From: Chaetoderma sp. LZ-2023a
Taxonomy: Eukaryota; Mollusca; Caudofoveata; Chaetodermatida; Chaetodermatidae
Assembly (NCBI GenBank): GCA_034401795.1
Contig: CM067372.1
Location: 36,272,351 to 36,336,350, forward strand
Length of the DNA stretch: 64,000 nt
Direction: 5' to 3'
Made by a program: the position numbers and the translations under genes. The notes beneath the pieces were generated by a model. That model made no database searches, was not told where the DNA came from, and worked only from the letters and a program-made list of their open reading frames with translations. Of this stretch, positions 35,001 through 47,000 are shown piece by piece (position 1 is the stretch's first letter; every line of letters starts with the position of its first letter).

Positions 35001-38000
35001 GATAATTATACAGAATAACTGGACTGATTGCTATCCATGGCAGGTGCTTTTCTTTTGCGAGGATGATAACTAGAAATTTACTTTAAAGGATGGACAGAAT
35101 CTTTCCTTCAAAGTGATGTGATACGAGCTCCCTGTGTCGTGATATATCGCAATACACTAATATTCGCAATACCCACCCCTAATATCTAGGCTGGTTTTAT
35201 TTCAGTCTATTATTCATGGCTTCCCCAGTTTACACTGGTACTCATTTATACTCCTGGGTGGAGAGGCCACGGGGAGTGAAGGAGATTGCGTGTGTTTCCA
35301 CTGATTGCTTGTGCCAAATCTAAATGGCCTCTTGAGCTCCGCAATTATATGGGTAACTCAGATATCAAATTTGGTTGAGTTTTGCGTTGAGAGGAGTTGC
35401 ATTACAATCAATTTCATGAACTTTTGACCCCATCCCTGTCCCATCCCCCACCCCCTGTGGGCAGGGCTAAATGTAAATGTGCTCATCCACTCCATATTGA
35501 AATGGGTAACCCACATACCAAATTTGGTTGAATTCTGTCCAACTGTTTCAGAGGAGATGCATTACAATCAATTTCCACAGGTTAAAATTTGACCTTTTGA
35601 CCGCTCCCCACCCCGGGGGGGGGGGGGGGGGGGGGCGGAGCCAAATCCAAATGGCCTCCTGTACTCCGCAATCATATGGGTAACTCAGATATCAAATTTG
35701 GTTGAGTTCTGTCTAACATTTTCAGAAGAGTTGCATTACAACTAATCTGACTTTTTAACCCCTGCCACGCCCGCCTCCCTTCCCCCCCCCCCCCTAGTGG
35801 TGGAGACAAATCTAAATAACGTCCGGATAAGCGAAATGATATGGGTAACCCATGTACCAAATTTGATTTAATTCCACCCAATAGTTTGGGAGGAGATAGA
35901 GTGATGATGGATGGACAGAGGCGATTACAATATCCCCAATCTTTTTTTTAAAACATGGGGATAATTATGACTTTCCTAATTGGTGCCCCAGTTCTGGGAT
36001 AACTTTGAAATAGAACTCAACGAATCTCAGCGCTGTTGGACAAGTATAATTCTCAATGTGCCTGTCCAAATTTGTTGCCGTACATGCCAGGGTATATATA
36101 TATATTAGCTATAGAATTGTTGGAGTGGTTCGCCATAAATATATAAAGCCATTAAAGGTGAGCATTAATTTTGCAATGCTCACTTATCTTCTAATTCATT
36201 GCTAGTGCGAATATCTGCCAATACTTAGCCAGGAGGTTATCGTAGCAAGATTTATTTAACAGAATGAGTACTACCTGTTCTTGTAGGAAACATATCAGCT
36301 TCATGCCATACATGTATGGACTGAATCAAGCGGAAGTGAACATTGGAGCCATGTTGCTGCGACTCTCAAATTTGTTGAACATAATTTCAATTTTCTCATA
36401 GAAAATGTCCATTTGTAAATCAAAAGATTATTTTTGAAAATTTACTATTGGAATCAATCATTCCAGTGGTAAATTTTCAAAAATAATCTTCCATTGGTCT
36501 ACAAATGGAAATTTCCTAAGAGCACTGCAGAAGCCCTTTTTGCCCACTTTGAGTGTTAAAGGGAACCCAAGAAGGGTCGCCATCATTTGCAAAAAACGCG
36601 CAGTTCTATCGTAGAGCCCATATTTAAGCTACTGTGTAAAACTTTCCTGTGATATTTATATATAAATCTGATTATAATGGTGTTAAAAACGCTATGTTAC
36701 TATAATTTTCTGCAAGTTAATTAAACCTATGATGTCATAGGTTGAATTCCCTCCATCAAGAACCATGATAACGGTACTCTTTACAGGGGTGCATGCATTT
36801 GGATGGTGATATCTCTATTGGTGATAATGCTATCGACATCATTTATATATGTACAGAATGAATAGATTAAGACGTTTGTCACACTATCGCAAATTTAGGG
36901 AATATATTTGTTATTTTCATACATTAGTTGCCGAACCTTAAGATGGTCATTTTCTATGAAGATGCCTGCCAATTACATGAATATTACCGTATCTCAGGAA
37001 GTTTTGAGGCTAATAAGAAAACATAAGTACCTCAATATGTATTGGGACATATGTAAGAACTATTTAAACTCTCATATTAATAGATGAAACTTTAATAACA
37101 TTATCTGCCATTGAGAGTGTTGATTCAAAAGTGACAATTATATTGATATGCATATGCTATCGCGTCATTGATTTTTCTCACGATCAAAACTTGATGTCAA
37201 AATCTGCACCATCAGAGAAATCAGACTAATTATATATTTGTCAACATTTCCGCAAATATAGTTTATATATTCCTAACACCGCTGAAGAGAACCGCCGTAT
37301 AAAGCGCAATTCACAATTTTATTGCGATAGCGTTGGATGACAGCAAGAAAAACGTTCAACTTATGACGTTATACGCCTCATCCAGGAATAGAAATTTAAC
37401 GAAGATATATATTTCTAATTTGAGCACAGAGCTTACAATTATATTTTTGAAGACGTTACCGTCTGTAGATTAATTTTAGACAAAGTAGTATAGAGGGTCG
37501 GGTGTTTCCTGTTAAAGAGTTACTAGTCAAGATTGGTCATTTAGATGGGATTTTTAGTTCCTAAATGTCCACATTTGCAAGGGAAGGAAAGTGAGTTTCT
37601 GATAACCAAGCTGCCCATTCCAGTGCTACATGTAAGTTTTTAAAAAATACTCTTCTCTGCAGAAGCCATTTTCGCTTGACTTGCCGATTGAAGGGTTATT
37701 ATATAAATTTTATATATATCTCAATCTGTCAAATTATGTTTTTACACATTTATTACATTATGATTTATATTCTGTCTATTTCAGTGTGTAAATATTTAGC
37801 TATTGAACTAAAAGACAGACTGGATGAGACAGGGAAATCGCGGGAGGTGATTGAAACAGGACATGGATTCGATAACAAAAAGAAAATCAAATATAGAACA
37901 TCGTGAGTTAAAGTGTATATGACAAGTATATGATATATACATGTATGCATACATGTAGACTGATAGTATGATGTACAGTTCAAATTCTGTTCAATTGAAG

Positions 38001-41000
38001 GAGATTGATGCTTGACTCATACATATACATGTGCTAATCGTTTCTGTCCTATAGTTCATACTTTACAATTAACCAGGATGAGCCTCTAGCCAGCAGGCCT
38101 AGTTATCACTAAATTCGGCTAGCCCTACTGATTATTTTCTAACCTTTAGCTGGTACAATGTAGATATGATGATTACCGTTAATAGCTTTCATATTACATG
38201 TATATAATTTTGGTCTTATTTTATTCAATTGAGGAATCCAATTTTAGCTATACCTCACCCATCTCTAGCTACACATGTAAGCTCCAGCCATGCTTTGTCC
38301 AATCGATCCCTGCGCTCTGCATCAAAATTTCCAGAAAACTATGCAGGTAAGCTGTTGACCTATGGCAGCAACAACACCCAGTCAAATTAGTTTCAAAATA
38401 TTCGACAGCATGCTTATTAAATAGTAGACATACATGTACAATTCATACAGACTGACAGACTATTATTAAGCATTTAAGCCGGAATAAATCAAGTCATTCC
38501 TGACATAATTGATTATTATGTCAGCCTACTGTACATGCCACATAGTTGGTAGTGATTATGACATCATATGATTGACTGAGAAACTTGATTCCTCCATTCA
38601 GTTCTGTATGAAAATTCATCTAGTCTATTTTGATTTTTAACTACTATATAAGACATTACTGCACAATGCAGCAACAGTTTCCATCAGCTCTGTTTTCAAA
38701 AATACACTAGTTTCGAATCTTTTAACAGTTACATTATTCAGTGTATGAATAGTATGATATCATGCTATATGGACTAAGATTATAAATACATGTATCAAAT
38801 TAATACTAGCCCATATTGCTGACCAGTCAATCCACAAATCGCAGTATCCCTGGTCTCAACTATGAGTCCATTCGCACTTAGTTGAGACTTGTAACTAGTA
38901 TATACCATCCTGTCTGTCTGTTGACCAGTCAGTCAGTCTGTCTGTCACATTTTTGACATTTTCAGAAGTACAAATGTATCTCTAGTGCAACTGCATTTAA
39001 GATGAATTCAATACAAAATTCTCTGTTGTGTCATGTCTTTCTTACATGTACATGTAGCATACTGACTCAGCTTTACATGTACATGTATGTAATACCCTTT
39101 GGTCTGTTAGACTGTTATATCATGAATTCAGAACTTAATGGTATTTGAGTGAAAGAAGCACATGTACATATACAATAAATGTATGTAACCATATAATAGC
39201 AAAATGTACTATAATTCTGTTCTTATTTCAGAGAATTACGGCTGATGGAAGCATTACATGAGCCTCACATCTGTGAGAAGATTCTGACGTATAATGTTCA
39301 TGCAGAGAGGGAGGGAAGTCTGCGCTATGCCAAAGGACAGAGTGAGACCATGCAGACGTTACATGGATTAGTGTAAGAACTAGGAAATTAAGGCATAGTT
39401 ATAGGCTTTGTCTGAATGTGAGAGAGCGAGAAAGAGGGAGGAGGGAGAGAGAGCATATAAGTTCTACGAATCAATACCATTCTGTATTGATCGCCTTTTC
39501 TCAGCTGTTTGTATGTCTGTCCTTCACCGGCATTAATTAAAGTTGCATCGAAATTCACACGTTTAAATTCAATGGCCTTTCATATACACTTATATAAAGT
39601 GAAGTTTATTTTGGAAACAATCGTGCCGGTAGGACATGTATGAGTTAACATGACACTTGGTCAAATTGTTTACCATTGCAACATAGTTCTGTGACTCACT
39701 GTAACGTTTATATTGGACATCTTTCTCTCACCTGCACTTTTCTGACGGTGACTGTCGACCGTAAGCTTTAGAATTAGCAAATCACTTCTGACGGTGACTG
39801 TCAACCATTAGCTTTACAATTAACAAATCGCTTCTGACGGTGACTGTCAACAGTAATCATGACAATGGACGATTCCAGTTTATCCATTACTCATATGACA
39901 TTATAATCAGCTACATGACGTGTAGGCTGACATCGGCTGACATCATAATCAATTACATCATGAATGACATAGTTAAGTTCGCCATGAGCGCTTAATTGAT
40001 GACGGACTAGGCGTTGTACAAATTGTATGTCTTTACTATAAATTTAATTAAGCAACATCGCCACATCAAATTAGTTTCAAAATATTCAACAGCTTACCTG
40101 TATAGTTTTCTGGGAATTGATAGTTTAGGGATCGATCCCAACACTGGAAAGGTGTGGGTGGAACTTAGCTAGAGATGGGCGGGGCATAGCTAAAACTGAA
40201 TTCCTCCCTTAACAAATCACTGGCTTATGTTACAGGCTTGTTTAAGCCTATCAGAACTAAACTTGGATACATGGTTGCCTTTGAAGTTTCACGTGATAAC
40301 ATCGAGGTCACAATGGCACTGACCTTTGAGAATTATCATTAATGAGTTGAGCAGATGGAACAATCAATTCTGTGGTATTCTTGGTGTTTTACCATAGACT
40401 TTTGTATGTTTGTAGGACAATCTCATGCCTGGAATGTACTGGACAGGTTAATTGTCTTCAGATTGAATCCTTTGTGCCAGAGTTTTATTTGTCTGTATTG
40501 TGTTCTTACAGTGACAAAGGCGTGAAGGTTGAACTTGGCATTCCATATGAGATGTGGGACAAACCATCTGCTGAGGTCAGCCTGATGCAGAGAAAGGTGA
40601 GTCACAATGCCAGGATTCTGACCATTAAGTGGATAAAACAACTTTAAGCTGGAAATTTTCACTTGACCAATCAGATCACTGCGAATATGTTATATCCAGA
40701 ACAATAGACTCTTCTGTATACGACTAAGTTGACGATGTTTAAGGCTCTAGGTAACTATTTACAGGTTACTTCTGCAAAGAGGCTATTCATGGCTTAAGTA
40801 ATGAGTAAATGTCTAACAGGATCTAGAGCTTCTAGAGTCCTCTGCATTGTTGATAAAAGTCTGTTTAAACACATGTACACGTGGCTCTTGATCGATTTTA
40901 GAATGTATTTTATAAATACAGTAATGTGAACATCTGATTTTTACAATGTCAATGTCCATATTCATTAAATTCTTGAGAAACTCACTTGGCCTTTTTAAGC

Positions 41001-44000
41001 CTATCAGCAGTAGCTGAACCAAGTTTGTTCTAGGAACCTGATTGAAGGATTGGCCTAGCGGCCATGTTTTCACAAAAACATCTTCTGGAATTGCTGATTG
41101 GTTTGTGCTGAAATATGGTAAATATAATTAGCATTGGACCTTTCCAGTTTATCCATCCATCAAATGATGTCATAATCAACAAATGACGTGTATGATGATG
41201 TCATAATTAATTATGGGATGAATGATTTGATTTAGTCCGTCTTTAACGTTTAATAGTCCGACACACGAATTTATATTATGTGTTTACCATTTAATAAACA
41301 TTCTGTTGAATATTTTAAAACCAATTTGCAACAGCACCCAGTAAAATTAGTTTCAAAATATTTAACATGGTGCCTGTATAGTTTTGTAGAAATTGATAGT
41401 CAGGGAGTTCAGGGATCGATTGATCCAAAAATTAGGTGTGGGTGGGGCTTAGCTAAAGAGGGGCGGGGCATGGCTAAATTTGGAGAGGTCCATTACTTGG
41501 GACATTCAAGTTTGTTCAAGGAACCAAACCAAGTTCTAGCCAAGGTTATCCAATATGTAAATACATTAACTCCAACCAAAATAATCATGTATTGATGATC
41601 CACTTGTGACAAAGGTGTCAGAGTAATGGGAAGAAATGAGACTCCGCATACATGGCATATATAAAAATAGTCTGAACAAAAACTAAAGATTCTGTTCCAT
41701 TTTAATAAGTGAACATTTGAAAGAACTATTCCACTGATGACTGTCATAAAATCTTCTGAGTAGTTAAGGCATTGAGAAGCACTCTAACCAGGGAAAAGCA
41801 GGGACAGATTAGTTCCGTGATACAGAAAATGAGCCACTACCCCCATTTGATGGCCAACCAAGACTCCTAAAACTCAACAGAAGCAGAAGTTAGAAACGAA
41901 AAACGAAACGATGGTGTTAAAAAATGGCATGAGCATCTGCGCATGTGAGCCATATCGTATCAGTAATGAACTTAACCTTGCAGGTGTACCATCTCAGCAC
42001 CCATCACACACAACATCAGCTCTGTCTTTGAACAACATGTGTCCTCCCTATAGCTGCTGTAGTAGAAGACGCACTCATCGCACTGCCTAGTTCCTAAATC
42101 CAGGATGCCACCTAAACCTATTTCCAAACGGAGACCAGTCATCCTCTTGAATGGCATTAGGAAATTTTGTCAAATGGTACCTTACGTCATATCAGGGATG
42201 AAATTGACAGATTTATGTGTGATTGGAACAGCAGCATTAAGAGCATTAAGATGCATTAAGAGGCTGCAATGCCACCGACATAGTCTGGTCACAACATATG
42301 CTAAGTAATAGTTCTACACTTGTATCAAAGATGAGACTCGACATGATGACGCATACAGTCAAGGGAGCTGATTATGATTATGGCAAGCTATATCTAGTGA
42401 GACTCCTACTGGCAAACACAAAATTAAACATTTGCGTCAAATCAAGGCTTTCTCCAAAATTTTATATATTAATATGCTCACCAGTGCTCTTCCCCTGTTA
42501 CCTTACCGCAGCTCTATTATCTGTTCAAAAACACTCGGCAAAACCAAATCCAGCAATACTCTAGCTAGAGATGGAGTCTGCAGATGATGTTGATTTCATG
42601 GATGGAGAAAAGGGTCCCCTTGATGATCTGCTTCCAATGTCCACCACACAGCTCAAAGCCACAAACATCTTCATGAATGATGCCAAAACTGATTTCACAC
42701 AAACATGGAAACAAATCATGAACGTACATGTATCTTCTTTCAGAGCGAGGACATGTTTAGGAAGAGCAGAATCATGGGATTACTTTTCTGCTGTTCAACC
42801 AACACATAATTAATGTGTATCAGGAAACATTGCTTTCTAATCCTTTTGGAAACACTTGTGTTTCATGGATACAAAATTCACATAAAAGTCGAGTTGTACT
42901 TATGCAATTCTACATGTGTCTCGATAACGTTACGCAACCGCGACAGCTGGGAACCTCCAGAGTCCCTTGTGAATAGATTCGATGGTTTTAATCACAAACA
43001 CTTGCAAGCCTTTGCGAATCATTACAGGCCACATATCCTAATCTCAAATGCCTCACTTTTCAAACTGTCCAACACGGTTCCACTATGTGTGAGCATAGCA
43101 CAACAGCAATGGTCAATATTTGGACATATTCTCTGAATGTCAGAGAATACGCCCGCTTAGAACACAGAGATTTCACTATTGGGTCCCAAAAGTATTAACT
43201 ATGCACAGGATGCCATAACAGCAACATGTTATACTCAAGACACACTGGAGACGGTTAACCCTTTAATACCCATATCAGCCAAAAACGGCTTCTGCAGTAG
43301 TCTTGAGAAATGTCAATTAGCAGACCATGAGAAGACCATTTTTGAAAATTTACGACTGGAATAACTGGCTCAATAACAGAGCCAGTCATTCCAGTGGTAA
43401 ATATTAAAAAACGGTCTTCTTTTGGTCTGCAAATTGACATTTTCTATGAGAAAATCGAAATTTTCTGGACCAAATTCGAGGGTTAAAGGGTTGATGAAAA
43501 CTGATTGCTGCTGCAAGAAGTTTCTACTTGTCTCTGCCTCAGAAAACTGTCACTCATCATTATCATCGTATGTGAAAAAGCATGGCCAACATTTCCCAAT
43601 GAAAATTGAACTTTCGTTAGTTGGTGGATTTTAACACCCAAAATGCCAATATATACATGTACATGTAGTTCCTAATGCTTTCTGAATATGAATTAAAAGA
43701 TACTTTTCAAATTGATAGGCCGTGCCATTTGAAATCAAAAATTTTGTATCCAATTTTGTATTTTTTACATCAAAATTCCTTCATTTCTGACCAATACATA
43801 AATGCTCATGTTTCTTGTTTAAATTTCACACTTGTAAACATACAGTATGTAAGCATGAAAATCAAAGGTACAAATGTGAAAAATGATACAGAAATGTTTG
43901 TATTTCCAGACAAAACTGTTATGCGTGACATGAACTCAACTACTGATGGAGCAGCCTTGCGTTCAGTAGGGAAAACCGTTCAAAATGTTTTGCTACATCT

Positions 44001-47000
44001 GAAAACTATTGACAATCTGGTGTTTTCGCATTAATTACATCATATAATATACAAAGCGATAAAAGACAATTTTGCACACACAGGTTTACCTACTGAATGC
44101 GAGGCCGGTGAGCAATACAGTCCCCATGAGCTGCTGGTTTGTTTGAAACCTCTGCTGTTTCCAGCATCCATAAAGTCATCAAATGTCTTTGAATAATGAA
44201 TGAAGCCAGTGATCACATACTCATAATCAATGAAGCATTATAACATTAAAGTACACTATTTTTCTTTGTTCGCAGTGTTATCAAATTGTTGAGGAATTTG
44301 AAGATGATATTGATAGCTGGTATTATCACCATCAAGAAGAAAATATAATAGAGTTCTTGTGCAAGGATAAGGTCCTCAAAGATGGTGATTATGGTAGGTG
44401 TTCATTGGGCCATGTTATTGTCGTGTACATATGTTAACAATGTGCTTGTCTGTTATCATGCTTACATACATTGAGTGATTTTGTTTCAGATGTATCAGGA
44501 TATAAGCCAATTACCTAATAGAACAATCTAGATGTGACACAACCCATCTCTAGCTAAGTTCCGCCCATGCTTTGCACATGTTGGGATCGATTTGTATACT
44601 TTGAATCCTGAATTCCCAAAATCCCAATTTCATGGTAACTATACAGCTAACATTTTGAATATTTTTAGTCTAATTCGAGTGAGGACTGTTGCTGCCTATG
44701 TCAAATTATTTTTTAAGCCATACAATTCGTCCAACTGATGGACTATTCCAAGTACATGAAGGAGTGTTTCTGTCAATTATGATCGTGATGTCAGCCTAAG
44801 TGTGATGTAATTAATTATGACATCATATACTTGACTGACAGATCGTATTCATGCATTATATACAATGTAGGCATTATGTAAAATCTACTAAGAACAACTA
44901 CCCATTGCAATGCTATGAATGGCTGCTAACTGTTGGTAGTCATCCTTATAATTGCACACAGTTTGTTAATTGAGTCAACATTTCACAGTTCCATTCTGAA
45001 GAAACCTATCAAAGGCAGCACTGATGTCAAATCTAATTTGTCCGCCTGCTATCGAATAGCCAGCCATCTTGAAAAGCATTCAATTATCTTGCCAAAAAAT
45101 TGTCAAATCAATTTCTGATTTTACGTGTTCATTGCAGCCGGTCTGGCAAAGAAATCTATGAAATTTGAACATGATCATAGTTAGTGACCAGACACTCATG
45201 CTTCAGTGCTCTTAATTTTATGGATTTTATTTCATCCTATTGCAGAGTGCCTCAATGAAGTTTTTGTTAAGAAAAACTCTGATGAAGACGGTGAAGTAGC
45301 AAAGTCCAAGCGCTCTAAAAAGAGTGAGTATAATTACATTTAATGTCAAGTAGAAAAAGTGTTATGAGTATCACTTTTTGTTTGTTACATTATATTTTTA
45401 TCTTACCTAGGTGAGCTTATACAATCACGATTTGTCTGTCTGTGTCTCTCTGTTGTCTGTCAACAATTGTGGCACGTTTTGCCATTTGTTGATGGATTAA
45501 AACCAGATTTGGCAGACATGTTCCTTTAGGCAATATCTATTTGGGCTATAAGGATGAAGTGGCCACATGCTTAAACAAGAACCATAACTCTGCTTCATTA
45601 ATGAGTTTTTATACACCCGCATAAAGCGGGGTCGTATTATGTGATGGTGCTCGCCGTCCATCTGTCCGTCTCTGATTTCTTGTCCGGACCAGATCTAGAG
45701 GATTTTTTAACCTACACTCGCAAAATTCTTTTGCAATAGATGAAGTGTCATGATTTCATTTCGGCAAAATCCGCCCATATTTGCCAGAGTTATCTCCCTT
45801 GAAGAGCTAAAATTCATCAACAATTTTTTTGGCCTGGTCATATCTCGAAGAGTTTTGAACCTACACTCACAATTTCTTTTTCAGCAGATGTATTAGGGAT
45901 GGATGAAGTGTCATAATTTTGTTTCACCAAAACCACCCAGATTCGCCAGAGTTACCTCCCGTATGCTAAAATTTGTCAAAATTTTCTTGTCCGTGCCACA
46001 TCTTGAAGGGTTTTGCACCTACACTCACAATTATTTTTCAGCAGATGTGTTAGGGATGGACGATGTGTCATGATTTCGTTTCAGCAAAATCCGCCAATAT
46101 TTGGCAGAGTTACCTCCCTTCAAATTTTCCACGATTGTCCAGATGTATATAAAAGACAAATCTTTTCATGTGCGGGACATATCGTGGAGAGTGGTGAAAC
46201 TACGTTTTTCTTGTGCGCGCCATATCACGGAGAGTTGTGAAACTACATTCACAATTTTTGTGATATCTTTGGTGTGAATTCCAAATGTGTACCTAATAGA
46301 AGAAATTGATGTATATAAAAGAGAAACATTTTCTTGTGCGGGACATCGTGGAGAGTGATGAAACTACGTTTTTCTTGTGCGCGGCATATCGCGGAGAGTT
46401 GTGAAACTATAGTCACAATTTTTGTGATGTCCTTGCTGTGAATTCCAAATGTGTACTTAATAGAATAATTGTGTTGCACGTTTTGTCATTTATTGATGGA
46501 TTACAACTAAATTTAGTAGATACAATGTATTTTCCTTTAGGCAAGATCTATTAGAGCTATGAATATGAAGTAATCGCCCTATGAATATGAAGTAGCCACA
46601 TCTTGAAATAAGGGCCATAACTCTGGCTCTTTAAAGCATTTAAAATATTGAACCTTATGGGTAAAATAATCTGTGTCACGTTTCATAAATTTGTAATGAA
46701 CTAAAACAAGATTTGTCAGAAATGTTTCTTTGGTACACTTCAATCAAATGACAATAGTGTCAGAGATGGCTGCCCTATTGATTAATGGTACTCTTCCTGT
46801 TGGTCAATCATGCCAATATTCTTGCATTTCCCCATCCAAATCTGTTACTGTGACATCACCATTGCTCCTTTGGTAAATGTCAGTGTTGTGACAATTGAAC
46901 TGTTGATCAATAGTGTTTGTGATGGCTGCCCCATTGATCAATTGTACTTTCCTGTTGGTAAATAATGTCAATGACACCAATATTCCTGCATTTCTTCATC

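Noticed and set aside
37676-37906. 76-residue open frame as a stand-alone small protein
   Set aside because: It is canopy exon 2 read through its acceptor. The upstream residues are intron translation.
41972-42157. Minus-strand Cys-rich open frame (CDECVFYY and on)
   Set aside because: No family recognised, no splice-site support, and it lies next to decayed LINE sequence.
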